Positions 24,025 through 38,774 of a stretch of 64,000 nt of DNA are shown here, piece after piece. This DNA comes from Rodentolepis nana (taxonomy: Eukaryota; Platyhelminthes; Cestoda; Cyclophyllidea; Hymenolepididae): assembly GCA_900617975.1 (NCBI GenBank), contig UZAE01012081.1, positions 1 to 64,000 on the forward strand, given 5' to 3'. A model generated the notes under the pieces. That model worked only from the letters and a program-made list of their open reading frames with translations. It searched no databases and had not been told where the DNA came from. The translations under genes were made by a program, and so were the position numbers. Positions within the stretch are counted from its first letter, which is position 1. The number at the start of each line of letters is the position of its first letter.

Positions 24025-27000
24025 GGGCATATCCGCTTATCTTTTCAATGAATTTCAAAATGCCTAAAATCTCTTCTGACCCATTTTGTTTGAATAATAA
24101 ATAATAAATCGTATTTTTAAAATTAATTTCTTTTTTCTCTCAAACTAATTTTGCTCATTTGATAATGAGTTATGAATATCTAATTGGGTTGAATAACAAA
24201 AATCACTTGAGCATCACGAATTCTCGAGCCATTTTCATTTGCCAAGCGTACATACCAAGAAAATTTTATCCTTTGGGAGACATCCATTTTAGAAGTAACC
24301 TTTTGGGAATAAAATACATAGAAATCCAATGGAGTATTTAAGCGAAAAAATTACCCGTTATCTTTAGCAAAGTTATTTCCAGTTTAATATGCGTATTTTA
24401 ATAATGAAAAGAATCCTTAACGGAGAAAATTCATAATTATTGAATATTGGACCATATCTATGCGTTGTGATGAAAAGGTATGATTTTCGTTTCATTTTGT
24501 GGGGCGTTGACTCCAAAACCCACTTTGTGAAAGCGTTTTCCAACATTTTTCAACCAAGATATTAAAACCATGGTGACTCTTCTTTTAAGCTAACAGACTT
24601 GATCAGTGCGCTTGGATATTCCGCTCACTGGTTATACATTGACGGACATCGAATATGCATATTAACGAACCCCGAATTGCTGAAAATCATTGTCGTAGTT
24701 ACAGTTGATCACAACCTTCAAACAAACTAATTTTATTTCTCGCGCGAGAGAGAGGGAGAGAGAATAAATAGAGGGAAAGTGGGATTTAAGAGTCTGCTTC
24801 ACAAGTTTTGAAATCGATTTGCCGTTGGACGTTAGGAACAGAATCTGGATTATAAAAAAAGAGGCTGTCACAAATTTCTGATTAGTGTTCACCAAGTGTA
24901 TCGATTGAAGGCAGTACCAGCATGCGCCAAACCATAAACATGATTTGTCATCAGAATTTAAACTGATTGAATGCTGTCAAAAATACTTTTACAAGACGGT
25001 AATGAAATATTAAAGACTAATATTTCTTCAAATTTAATATTAAATGCAACCAATATTTTCTCAATAATGTAATTTCAATATAGTGCCACATCTGTGGTCA
25101 CCCTCGACTAACCACAAGCCAATTCTCATTAAGACAATTCAATTTCTACCATGTGTCTGTATTGACAAAATTTCTGATAACAAAAGCATTTGAAATAAAT
25201 CATTCTAAATGGGAAATAATGAAATTTCCTTGGGACTTTTCTTGAACTTTAGTTAATCGGAACTTCAAAAAAAAGTTTGCTCTTAAGATTTAGATTCGTT
25301 TGATTCTAAAATAAATCGAAAAGGACTTATTTTGGCTATTTTTGCCATATTAATCGAATAATAACGAAAAAGTGAAATATACGATGAGGAACTCGGTTTC
25401 AAATTTATTCTTGAAATTTATCAATCAATATTTCTAAATTACTTTGATGCACAAAAATGTTTTTTTATGTTATCTTTTAAGGTGTGCCTGGAACCTAGAA
25501 ATTAATTTCTCGCTTTTTTAAGGATAAACTTTCTTCGCAAAAATGATGCGATTGATTAAAATAGGCCGTTATCCAAACCCATATCAAATTAAATTTATCT
25601 TGAATTTACTATATCATGAAATAAGTAAATCGCGCCCTAACTCCACTCCGGAGAACTAGAACGGTCCTAATCTTTCCAAGACTCGATTTCAATGAGCTTT
25701 TATTCAATCAAACTTTCCGCCTCTATTCAGCAAATTAAGTTTAAAAATTTTTGCTTACACAATCTTAAACATTTAGTTACAGTCATCATCGGGTTTATTT
25801 AGCTGGTAAATATTCCTGACTGTTCCTACAGTTCGTCACCTGAGGGTGTGGGATATATATATGACATATAATTAAATAGCCTGAACTGCTTTCATCAAGG
25901 AGTCAGAACTCTATGACTGAACGAGCATTTACAATCCTTTGTCATTTATTTACATTCAATTCTAGATTTTTTAGATCCTCACTGCAAATCTACTCAACTT
26001 ACTGTCATTTCAATTTAATCCTCAAAGTTCACTGCATTTGTCATAGAGGCAATCACCTTCAACAAAAGAGCCATCTACATTTTCTAATCACCTCTTTCAT
26101 AAAGCAATCTACAATAACGTAATCTGGATAGTTACAACTCTTTCTCTATTCAGTTTTTGTATTGAAAATCGTTAGAAGATACTGGCTTAGTCAAGTATCA
26201 ACATCCCAACTGCCTGAGTGGCACTAAGAAGACAAAAGCACGAGGTACGTGAATAGGCTCATAAATCGTAGGAAGTATAAGGTTCAAAAATAAGGACGCA
26301 AAAGAAGCAATGTAAGTTTCTTCCTATTTTGCCTATTTTCACTCAAATTGATAACAACCAATGGCTAGGTAGGTCGATACAGAAAACGACAGTTCAGAAT
26401 TTCAAGTTCAGCCTCACTATTGGCCTATTTTGTGTTCATCGTGTGCCTCAGTTTGACCCAACGAATTTGGAAACCTACATCTGACACACTGTGGGTTAAT
26501 ACCAGACCACATACATTAACTCTAAGTCGTGGGTTAATAAATGCATTCCAGAACAGATTTAAATGAACAGAGTTCAAATATTTCATTCGACTTGGTTACA
26601 CAAAATGCAGTCTAAAGTGCTTGCGAAAAATAAATACCTAGACCACATTTAAGACTATTTATATGGTTTTATCCTCGAAAGACCTCAGCTAGAATTGAAA
26701 AATGTTGTCACAATATATGAATCAAACGCATTAAATGACCATAATCATATTCCTTACGCAAATTGTTTATACCTACAAAGTCCTTAGACCTTAGACTTGT
26801 TATAAATAAAGCTATAAAGTAATTTTTATAATTAATTTTCTAATGACTATAATAGAGAGCGCGTTTGGTTTACAACTTTATTCAATATTCTCAGGCGTTT
26901 TATGAAGTCTGGGAAAGTTCAGCCAAATTATTAATCGAAGAAGTAAGGTGTTTCAGGTGCTTAAAACAAATTGTGGGATAGAGAATGTCAAAGTAGAAAT

Positions 27001-27362
27001 TCTCTTCAACCTGATAAAATTCAAGCCATAAATTATCTGCAATATTTAAGGACATATTTACTTTAAACTACCGAATCGAAGCTGATAAATATCAGAAGGA
27101 AAAAAGCAAAAGCATTGAAATAGAAAATTTTTTCATTTCAAAAAAAACATTTAGTTTTATACTGCGTAAATCATGATAAAGCAACGTGAAAAAGCAGAAA
27201 TATCGTTGCCTCCTTTTGTTGAATGACAAGAGTAATCTGTGCTGGTATTTTGTGTGAAAAGCAAAGGTGTTGCCTCATTCCGGTGCAGATTTGTGTGCAG
27301 TTGCGAGTTGTTTGATATTTACACATTTGAGGGGGATGTTAACAAGCCGCCAATGATTATAA
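24025..27362. other. Region 3' of the kinase gene
   Basis: No gene or ribozyme element recognised. The part next to 27363 should contain the kinase 3' UTR on the minus strand; a minus-strand AATAAA is present at about 26877-26882, roughly 480 nt beyond the stop. Confidence 0.4.
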
Positions 27363-29563
27363 TTAATGGTATGGGGGGGATTTCTTATGCTTGGCGCTCT
27401 TAATTTGAGATTCTGTGGAGCTATTGAAGAAATTTATTCTATCCGCGACGCTACCTCTCTGCTTATTCAAAGTCACCATCTTCAGTAGTATCGGCTTATC
27501 ACTTGATTTCAGTTGTATTGATTTTCCACTCATGTTTACAGAACTGTTAGTTGTTGAGTTACTGGGTGATGTCGATAGTCCAGGAGAGTTGGGATTTGTG
27601 GATTTTTTCTGATCTTTAGCCTCCGAAGGGTTACCAATTGTTGGCGATCTCATTGGAATAGAATTCTGTTTGGAAGCTGGTGGTGATTTGGCTTCCCTGG
27701 GTTGTTCACCTGTCGTTGGCGATGGCTGTTTAGTGATGTTATTTTGTTTAACACCAGTTGTGGAGATTTCCTTAGGTGTATTGTTAGTTTTTATGGGAGA
27801 TGATTTATCTGATTTGGCTGATAATATTTTCTCCTCCTTAACAACCGCCTTCTCTGTACTTTTGGCTACATTTTTCTCAATATTTTTCGACTCTCGCTTA
27901 GTTGTGCTAGGGGATTGGGGTTTGGAGACGTTGGAATTATTCAAAGCCGGTATTTTGATCTCTTTTTGAGTGGGTTTTGTAACCTTAATCTGTGGAGGTC
28001 TCGTCATATTGGAAATCGTTTCTATATCCGCTCGACTGATGGACCTGTTTCCCACATTAGTTTGTTTATCAGCTTCACTTGCCGTGCTAAATGAGAAGTT
28101 TCGTTTCATATCTTGAGGGTCAGGAAGTGTTGTAGGTTTGCCTCGGATGGAAGACTTCTTGAATAGAGCTGCCGTCTTTGCACTCTTAGCTTGGAGAATT
28201 TTACGATATTCACGGTCTTTGTTTTGAGTATGACATAAAACTACACCCATCCGCTGGAGAGCAATTATTGCATTAACAGCTTTCTATAATTAAAAATGTG
28301 CTTGTCTTTAATTGCATAAATTGTTTTTGCATTTGCATTATGCAATTGAATGGAAATCGCTCTCACCTGCCACTTCCGTCGGTAGACGAAATGCCGAAGT
28401 CGCTTTTTGCTGACTGTTGCAGTTCGCTTCAATTTCGGCGCCTCCTTTAGCAGCATAAATATTTCCGTAACAATAGGGAGTTGAGGGAAAAATTTTAATG
28501 TGGGCTTGCGGTGGTAAATTATAATTCAATTTTTTCTACTTATACTAGCACAACTTTAACAGTCTTGATATTTGTAAATGAATTTTTGAAGAGCCTTTTA
28601 GTTGAGACATTATGGTATTATTTTGAATGGTTTTATGCGTTTATTGATCTCAGTATTAATGCTAGAAGCTCTAAGAAAATCCAAATACTTTATAAGTTGT
28701 TCCGGTTTAATTATTACTATTAGGTCGACGATTATAAATTTTACTTCTTTCAATTTCCCTAAATTGAAGATTATGTAGATAGACTTATTGTTGTGGTTTA
28801 CTTCAAAATTCTCAACTGAACTATTCATGATTCCAGTTTCAAAATAAACTGCCTTTTTTTGGACCACATAAGTTGCATGGCACATATTTTGCCATGTAAG
28901 TCTGAATGTCTGTCAAAATGAAATAGCATCCGATTTACTTCAGAAATAAATGGATTTAAAGTATTCCAAAATAAATTTAATAGACGATTATCCGAAAGTG
29001 CCACGTATCACTTTTACAGAATGTATATTAATGATTTGTGTATTGTCAGGTTTCTAAATGACATTTTTTCCCTGTTTATATACAAAACCCATTCCCAAAT
29101 TACCTTTAACCAGGGATGAGAAAGACATTGGGTTGCAGTATTTCTCTTTCTAAAATAAAAAGTAAAAAAGCAAATAAAAATAAAACATAAATACCAATCT
29201 TAAACGATAGTTAGAATGTATTGCATACTGTGAATTTTTTGTTAACAGAGCTTTTATGAAATCTTTCGCATCCGAAGAAATATCTTTGAACTCTGGATAG
29301 TTGAAGGTATAGTTGCAACGCATAATGTTGCTCAAGGTTTCGCCTTCATTATCGCCCATGAAGGGTGATAAACCAGATAGTCTAAATTTAAATAAAATAA
29401 AAGTTTTTTTAATATTTTGGTCACAGCACTAACCGGAGGTGATAACATGAGAAAAATAATGAGATTATAAATGGTGATAGTCAGGAAGCCTGACAGTGTA
29501 AAATACTTTAGGTAAAATATTCTTTAATAAATCAAAACTGTCAATTACGTTAGTCTTACATTC

Positions 29564-29607
<44 letters not shown>

Positions 29608-29609
29608 CG

Positions 29610-29651
<42 letters not shown>

Positions 29652-32600
29652 GAATAAAGAGTTTACTAAGAAATATAGATTCAGGTAGTCGGAGACACAG
29701 CTAAGTCGTACACAATTCATTTAGACTTTAGTTTGAAGGGATGTACTTTGCAATACAGACATATCTCGCATTTTTCAGTTATGAGAGTTTTAAAAATGAT
29801 AATATATGCAAAATAACAACTGTGATACTTTATATGCATTACTGGTTTTAACTTTACTATTATGCCCGTTAATATTCAAAAACTTACAACTTCAGAGCAG
29901 TCAATTGACTTAAAATCAATGCGTTAAATTAAATTTCTTCTTGCTGATAGAAATAATAATAAAATTTCTCTTCCGCTGAAAACAAATCATTAAAAATTAA
30001 GATGGTGCATTAGAAAAAGCTTAAAAATCGAAATATTCATTCAAATGGATTCAAAGCAAAAGATTTGCCAAGTCATGTATCAAATTAATTGCATTCCCCA
30101 ACACTGAACGCAAAGACATTTACCTTCGGAACTAAAATTCTTAACTGGAAAATAGTATTTCCATATTGCAATCATGTTTTCCCATATTTCATTAAATTTC
30201 AACTCACTCCCATTCAATTTTAATCCAATCATTTATACTTGTTTATTGAAATTACTTCAGAGACAAGCCCATCTATCTTTCACTTACAAAAATCATAATA
30301 TAATTTCAAATGGGTTCTTCTTGTCTATTACGCTTATAGTAAACTATTCTATTGCATTGTATTGTACTGTAATACATTAGTCTGCCAATCTTTGCTAATA
30401 AACTTCTAACGTTCGATTACTTGTATCACTACATATGTGAAAACATTCACGTGCTTTTAAAAACTAGGATCCCCTATGTAGTCCGTTTTGGCTCAAAACT
30501 AGGAAAATGCATTCGCTTTTCACTCTCTCCTTTTTTCCCGTATCGTTGGAAGCAGAATGGAACTGTCAAATTGGTGGTCATGAGGTGGAATTTTACCCAC
30601 CTCATGCTTTTCAGTTAGCAGTTTTAAACAGCGGACATTTCAGTTAGTAAAACGAAGCGCTATTCGTTAAAAACCACTTGCACTTTAATGCCTTCTTTAA
30701 CTATGCATGTTTGTGCTTTAATTTCATTCCCTGACGTGCACAATTTTATAAGATTTAGAAATTATTCACAGGAAGTAAAGATACTTACATAGCTCTAGAC
30801 TTCACATTCTTAATGCAGATTTAATTTCAGAAAAGGAATTGTAAAAATTAAAAGGATATTTGGCTCGATTTCAGTTGCATTAATGAACTTTCAAGCGTAT
30901 AAAAATAGTAAATCGATGAATTCAACTAGAGTGCATTAAAAGGATTTGCTGTAAGACTGGTTGAGGACTACGTGAAATCCATTCAATCAGGAGGGCTCGA
31001 TTTTATTCAAGAAAATAAATAAAATGTAATTATTTACAATATTATAACTCCAGAATTGGTATTTATTTTTTTCTAGTTCATGTTAAAATGTTCTTTAGCT
31101 GATTCTATTAAATTGAGATTGATACCGGTGCAATTTAGTTTAAATAATGGTAATTAATCAGATTTTAACGAAATTAAAATAAACTTGTTCATATAACTTA
31201 AATTATGTCTTTCTGTCCTTCGTTTATATAACGCTATCAAATTTTAGCGTCACCATCATGTGATCTAAACTTCGACAGCCTACATTGGATAAAGTAATTG
31301 AAAATTTCTATTTCGACACGGAAAATAGTGAGCCAACCTTTTTCATTTAAACTTTTAAATTAATTAGTCACGAAAACAGATTTAATCTAATCGAATTTCA
31401 ACTGGTTCGTTCTTTAGACATAGTCGGCCTTTGGAATGCAAATACCGAGAGGGAGGGAGAGGGTGGGAGATGTCAGAAATCTAATTGCTTTTTTAAAATG
31501 TTTTAGTTGCCATAATACAGCATTCCTTAATTTAGAATCGGCTACTGGGAAGTTAAGAAGATTAAGTAAATGGGGGGGGTATTTTGTAGCTGGTTATTTT
31601 GATTTTTTAATTGAATAATAATTTTACATGATTAATATGAACACTAAATTATTTCATTTTTCCCCGTTAAAGCCCAGATTCCATGATTTATAAAATGCCT
31701 TAATATCGGTGAGTCAAAAATGAATGCGCATTTAAGAAAATCATGCTATTGGCTTAAATTAAGCTTGAAAGGATGTAAGTATTTGTATATTTCTCGAGTT
31801 TTAATAGGCCATACTAATTTTTAATCAAAAAAAGAACTAACTTTAAATATATTCATATTTCATCTAAAGCTATTATCCTATCCTAAAATTAATTATGAAG
31901 GCCAAAATATATTTAAATGAACTTTATTTGCTAAAAGTATCAATAATTTAAAATTTTAAAAATTTACTATTTTACGATTATAAAACTTAGTTTTATCTCT
32001 CTTATTCAAATACCCTTTTAAAATTTGAGGAATTCATTCACCTTTTCCAAAAAAAGTTATTGATTTAAGTATTTTGAGAAATGCATTCGTTATTTATGAA
32101 TGCATATATATATTTATTTATACATATTATATTAAATGCTTATTCCAATCCAAGAGAAAACTGCACAATCGTTCTTTTAAAAGTTCACCGAATTTCTATA
32201 TTTAATATTTTTTCAATCCATAAAAGTTCAAGAGCCAACTCCGTATTATATTTGCAAATGCGCACAAAAATTAAGTTGTCCCCACAAAATATTCAAGCCA
32301 AGCGCTTCTCAATACTCGTACAAAATGAAATAGTAACATTATTGCGTTCCTATTGCCATCATTAGCCAAAAGGAAGTTTTGAAACATTTACTGCCTACGT
32401 GGACACCGCCTGTGTTAATTCCACTAAGAATTCTTGTTTATTAATAATAATTATAATACAATAATGATCACTTACAAAACATAGCAGACAACACCAATTG
32501 ACCACATATCTGTTGCATAGGTTACGGGCTCAAAGGAGATGACCTCTGGGGCAACAAATTCTGGAGTGCCAAACATTACGCGAAGTTCTCCTCCGGTCAC

Positions 32601-35600
32601 TTCTCGTGCCAAGCCAAAATCGATAATCTTAATCTTGAAACCGGTTTTTGATAAACAGAGAATATTTTCGGGCTGTGGAAAAGGGAAAAAATAGATGCAA
32701 TTAAAATAAACAATACGGCTGTTTGAATAAAAATAAGAAATCAACCAAATGCAGACAACAGTAAGAGATTTTGTAATCAAATTACATTTTGCTCCTGCAA
32801 ATCTTTACATAGGGACTCTAAATAAATGTTAAGTACATGAATCAGTTTTAAATGAGTATAGATATTTTCTTAGGAAAGTATATTCTCCAGACTTTAAGCC
32901 AGCAGAATAAATGGTTTTCAATCGATACGATTCGACTGATTTTTTCCGATAATATTGATTTTTTCGGTAAACGAAATGGACTTTGTGATGACCAGTCGAA
33001 AGCTTCCTTCATTGCAATAGAATGTGAAAGCTATTTGTCTGACTCCCCAGTCCGCATTATTGATCCGATTTTTAAATTTATTAAGTAAGTGGAATAGTGT
33101 GCTCAATGTGGCAAACGAGTTAAAATTCCTATTTCTAATATACTACCTTGAATAACTTCTTGGGTTTGGTAATATTAAGACTTAAAAATGATTTAACCGA
33201 ACTTATTTTGACATTTTTCATTCAGATTGATCGCTTTTATTAACGATGTAGACTGAAATAGGCATTTACATAAATATTTCAATTTTACAGAGAGAATAAG
33301 ACTAAATTTACCTTTAAATCCAAATGTACAATGTGTTGGGAATGGATATACTCAACGCCTTGAAGTATTTGACGCATAAATTTCTCGCAAGTTGCCTCAT
33401 CCAATTCGAAGCTTTCGTCGATGACGCGCTCGAACAACTCCCCACCAGTTATTCTGAAATATTACGCTTTTGTAGACTTGAAGGAGGTTTTATTGGGATT
33501 TAGCATAATTATCACTTGATAATGGCATAAACTTCAACGTATTCAAGACATTAATCGTTTGCATTAGTTTGAGCTTTTCCCCCAATTTTTTTTTAAATTA
33601 CAAAAAACCAAGTTTCTATTCAAACAATTAACTCTTATTTGTACCGATTTTTTTTAAATTCTACATAATAAACTTAGCACGAATGTTTTTACCGTTCCAC
33701 TAATTTGGTACATTCATCGACATTGCATTTGATCTCTACGGTTAATAAAATCAAACCTGACAAACACCAACTCGACCGTATTTATATGAAATATTATGTA
33801 GTTAAAACAACAAAAGCTAAAATTTATATTGGTGACTAAATCTTCATCCCTTCGTTTCCTAGTTACTTCGCTAAATCCATTTTTTTAATTCTCCCCATTA
33901 GATGTATTCGTGTCATAGGAACTTGGAGGCAATTTTGCGGAATTTCATTGCGTTCACAAAGCCAAAATTATTAATTTTAGGAACCTTGTTTCACTTGAGA
34001 GGGAGAGTGATATATCTTCCAATTTAATGATAAAAGGCTTGCATGATTTTCATTTAATTATTTTAAAAAGTCCTATTTCAAAATAAAGGTGAAATCAGAC
34101 GAAGACTTAATTGTCCCAGTTAGCTTTACCTCTCGCTTCAGATAATTCAAATCTTTATTTTTTTTATTTTATTTAATTAAAACTACAGGACTCGTTATTG
34201 CTTTGACAAAGTACTTCTTAAAAGAATTTTCATACAGTATAACAGCATAATCAATCATTCAACTCCTTAAATTGGAAATTACTTCACTTAGTCTATAACT
34301 ACAAATCAAAACTAATTCACCTTGTTTTCTATGCTAAACGACCGCACCTAAAATCTTTCCGTTTCGCGAAAGGTACAATTTACTTCTTTCCCTTTAAAGA
34401 AATTTAGCTTTTGCCCTTCTACTTCTTCACCTAAAGGACGCGCAGAATTGCCGACCAATACAACGCCTGAAGACCAGTGGTCTTAATGCCAAAATTATGA
34501 TTCACGTCCACCCCCTCCCCCTCCCCAGTTAATAAAATTTGCTTCATATAAATACCCATTCACTATGGCTAAAACAGGTATTGTTCGAATCTATTTCATT
34601 GGCGTCTTGGGTCAGAGGCTTTAAGTCATTGCGAAGTATTGATGTATTCAGTGGAAAATGATAGTAATTTAGCTATGATTGCTGTCTTCATTCATTTTAA
34701 TCATACGCAATAATTAAGGCAAAAGCATTAAAGCCTTAAAGAGTTCAATATTTCCGCTTTATGTTATTTTGAAAAATTTATAGGATTTCATTTTTTTGCA
34801 TTTATCTTTGAGGTAGAACCAAATGATTTTGATAGTTCCAGATGGATAGGTATCACTGTCCCTTGAAGTCTCCAATGTCAAAAGACAAATGAGGAGTTTA
34901 TTAGCAATTCAATCCTAAGGTATTGGTGTTATTATTTAAACGATTTTCGACTCTGGAAGGGTTGCAGTTTGTGTAATAATTAACTTTTATTTCAAGATCT
35001 AACTTCAATTCGCCCTAGAATGGGCTATAAATGAATGAACAGCGGTCTTCTCTACAGGGTGGCTAGATATTCAATTGGTCCATTAATCCAAACATGGAAT
35101 CTTCCTTTCTTTTCTCAGTTATTATCATATTTTCAAAGCTAGACTTAATAAGGACTTGGAACTAACAAAATAAACTATTGCAAATGATGGGAATTTTATT
35201 TAAAAATTTGTTTTTAATGAACAGTAATTTTGATTAAAAATATATATTACCACCTATGACTTTTGGAAAATTAATTCTTTCACAAGAGAGTAAAAAGCAT
35301 GAATTTTACTCAATTAGTAGACAGACCAAGAACCAAAGTTGCAGATCCACTTTATTTTTGAAAAAAAAATTCATAAAACAATCCTCCCAGTCTTACTGGT
35401 TTGTACATAGGACGCAAGAAATTCCCAATTTTCTTCCAGACACTAAAATAATTTCCAGAAATTAATCACGGAAAAAAATCATGCCTTTCTTATTAAGATG
35501 GTGGTATTATTGGCGTCATGAAATAATGTCTGTATTTGTAAATCCATATCTGGTGTTTTGCTAATTCTATATAAATATATATTCCGTTTAAAAAAGATTT

Positions 35601-38600
35601 TACCTAAACACTTTTGCTTCACTTCTGAAATGTATCTATTATAAAACTACTCAATTCAAATATTAATTAAAACAATGAAATTGAGGTATGATTAACTACT
35701 TGATCTGATTATCATAGAGTCGATTCAAGAAAGATTATGTGAGGCTTTCATTATTACATTTTATTGAGAGAGTTTGAAGGAAAAGGAAGATTATCATCGT
35801 GAAAGTTAAAAATTCGGTCATGAGTAATATTGAAAAATATAACCCAGATTGAGGTTTAAGTTAGAGAGCTGTTCCGAGATCAATTTTTATGGACGATTCT
35901 TCAAATTTAATTACACTTTTGGGACCATTCCATTTTTAAATTTGCTATGATTCCCTAAAGTTGAAAGCCAAATTTCTGAAACTGTACTTACAGTGCTTTG
36001 ATTTGCCCATATTCAAGTGATCAGTAAGACAACTTAGCCAATAACCAAAAGACGAATGGTTAATGAAAGCCTGATACCTTCAATCGAGTTAAATTCTGAT
36101 TCCTCATCTCATACAATGAATTAGCGATTCGGTAGGATTCCAACAACCACACGTTAATTTTTGAAGCCAGTCGTGGTGAAACAATCCCTAAAACCATTGC
36201 CTAACCAGACAGCCAGACACTTACAACCCCCCCCCCATTCGAGAACGAGTAGGAAAGGTAAATTTCCTAAAAATGAATCACAATTCGAGTGGTAATTCTA
36301 CTCCTTCCCCCAGCATTGAGTCTGAATGACTGAGAAGTTATTATTACATTATTATTAAATTGGCTGTTTGCATTATCTAACCATTACCTATCCAGAATAG
36401 CATTCCATTTCATTTCTAAAATTGAAATGCAGTGAAAAAGAAATTGTGAATGGAAAGAAACTTCGAAAAAAAGGCGATGCAGACAAATCGCTCTTGTCCA
36501 AAAGGTTATAAGTTCAAAAAGAGCAAAATATACTTCACTGCTGCATCTAGAGCCCTATCGCACTCTCTTCGCAATTCAACTTAAGAGGCTTGCTTAAAGA
36601 GGAATTTACTTCTATTTTAGCTAATAAAATGCGAATGATTACGATTTAATATGATATTTGTTAGGAATAGATTTTCCTCTATGTTTAAATGGCATGCATA
36701 AATATTGTATAAAATATTCACCTTGTAAATTTTAATAGTTATTCCAATTCTGAAACTACCGCTTTCTAATGGGCTCTCTTTTGAGTAAACAAAAGGAAGC
36801 AAATCATGTAATTAATGGTAATAAGAAACTCACAATTCCATGATGAGAGTGATTCGATCGGGTTGAACGAAGACATCGTAGAGTTGAATGAGTCGCGGAT
36901 GTCGGAGACGACACATTATTTCCACTTCATTCATCACAGCCTCCTTCTCGTCACTCGAGTAATAGGGAACAACTTTTGCCGCCAACTCATAACCTGTTGA
37001 CTTCTCTTGGCATTTATTTACATCTCCAAATTTGCCGCTATAAAAAAAACACTTGAAGTGAGTGGTTTATTAATCCCGATGGATTGCTGCCTAATCTGAC
37101 CCATCATCAAAATGTCATATGACATAGATTCGAAATTATCATTATCAAATGAATTTCTACTTCTAATCATATCACGTTGGCCAATCCTCTCATTAGTTAT
37201 AAGCATATGTTGAATAGATGAAATTAAATTGTTGTCACGAGAACGAGTTGTATTCTGAAAGCACCAAAGTCAGTCAGCCACTAGACTTCTGTCCCTGAAG
37301 CTACTGCTAAGTTTGCAAATCCCCGAAGTCAAAATGGAATAATAATTTTAATGGCATGTTCATTTTGTGCCCTCACAAGAATGAAATACAGCATACAAGG
37401 CTTTAATACCCCCCAAATGGTACAAAAATATCGAATTAATTGAGATTAGCTATAAAAAACTTTCATGCACAATAAGTTGAACTAAATACTATTCACACTT
37501 GTTCCCATCAGCTAAGCAAAGTTTTCACAAATTGAATCCAATTTCAAATCACTACTTTATAGACAGAGTTAGAGATAAGAGTGGCAAATGTGTAAGAACT
37601 CAATAGTATGCAGAGTATAAGCAAACTAGTGAAATTCCTACCCAACTCTTTTTAAACAATTATAACTACTATCAGATATATTGGTAGAGAGCATTCTAAA
37701 ATTATGCACACATACATACAAGCACACTCGCACAATAAGGAAATTCCTTGCAAATAATCGTGCATTAATTACTACACTTGGCATTTCAATTAACGGATTT
37801 CTTACTGGCGCGCACCGAACCAATGCCAACTGTTTTTATTTCAGACATGTTGGCCCTTGGGTTTACAAACTCCCAGCGTAGTGTTTTAAAACTCCTAAAG
37901 GCCGTTGGAGTTTACATTAATAAACCAATGAAATTAGATAATCCCTACGCAATTCAAGAGACCGATCCAATAAAAGGTGACGTAAACGTTTGTTTACATT
38001 TAAAAGCGGCGAATTTCTTATAAAAAAATTAATTCAGGGTCTACAGTGAGTGGAATCTAATGGGTTTTTTACAGTACGAAAAATGAAAGGGGGATATACC
38101 AATAGTGAAAATGAAAGTAAATAGGAATATTAATTATCCCCTTTCTGATACAGTGAACAGAATGTATTTAAAATAGAAATTTTGGCTCATTGTATTCTAT
38201 ACACACTCCTCCGCATTTACAAATTAAATTGAAACTTTTTAATATCCTAATATTCATGAGATTCACAGTGGCCTTTTGTACCGACACAGACAATAAAAGT
38301 AAACTTAATTTTAAGGGAATTTAATCAAAACTTCGAGCTATTTTTGTTAAGAGCATTTTTCTTAGCTTTTAAAACTAATGTTGCAAATTGTGTAACGACT
38401 TTAAATACACAACATAAAAGTATTTTCTTACCTGCCAAGAAATTCAAATATTTTATATTCCTTGTCGACATTAACGTTTTCTTTTATAGCCACTTTACGA
38501 TTGAGCAAAAATTCCTTCGTATCGTCTTCATCGTCTTCAGCTAAAGTTAATATATAGATATAAAATATACCACTCGTTATTGATAATATTGACGTAATGT

Positions 38601-38774
38601 GTTTTAATACACTTCAATATTCATTTCATTTATCAAGAAATTTGCTGTTGAGGTAAAACCGGATAAAGATAATGTGAATTAAATGTGAATCATTAACAAC
38701 AATTAAATATGACGAAATGAACCCAACTCACCTTTCTTAGCAGTCGTCCGTCTGTGTTTAATTTTGGAAAGCAT
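27363..38774 (-). CDS. Myosin light chain kinase-type Ca2+/calmodulin-dependent protein kinase
   Basis: Nine exons: 38774-38732, 38540-38432, 37037-36834, 33453-33312, 32672-32476, 29381-29229, 29149-29104, 28444-28367, 28283-27363; 1,893 nt, 630 residues, all GT..AG and in phase. An in-frame TGA 15 nt upstream of the ATG supports the start. The kinase domain spans about residues 43-298: GSGKFG loop 50-55, Lys72, HLDLKPEN 162-169 with Asp164, DFG 184-186, APE 207-209 and a terminal SHPWLK. HLD for HRD is typical of MLCK/titin-type kinases. Residues about 313-336, joined across an intron, give FVYRRKWQKAVNAIIALQRM, a classic calmodulin-binding autoinhibitory segment. A roughly 290-residue Ser/Thr/Lys/Pro-rich, probably disordered tail follows. 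Known: MLCKs phosphorylate the myosin regulatory light chain. Odd: no Ig or Fn3 domain at either end. The exact substrate is inferred. Confidence 0.9.
29382..32475 (-). other. Kinase intron 5 with TA repeats
   Basis: A 3.1-kb intron. Near its 3' end (29565-29650) are two long (TA)n blocks separated by TTCCG and followed by CGGAATA, which makes a large inverted repeat, then a 45-50 bp motif also found at 46966-47011. No ribozyme element is present. Confidence 0.6.
29565..29650. repeat. Paired TA microsatellites, palindromic
   Basis: Two (TA)n arms with TTCCGT between them and CGGAATA after the second. The whole can form a long AT hairpin within kinase intron 5. Confidence 0.9.
33454..36833 (-). 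other. Kinase intron 3
   Basis: A 3.4-kb intron with a C10 tract at 36227-36236. No coding exon, repeat copy or RNA gene seen in it. Confidence 0.6.
37038..38431 (-). other. Kinase intron 2
   Basis: A 1.4-kb intron. Short open frames on both strands look non-coding. Confidence 0.6.
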
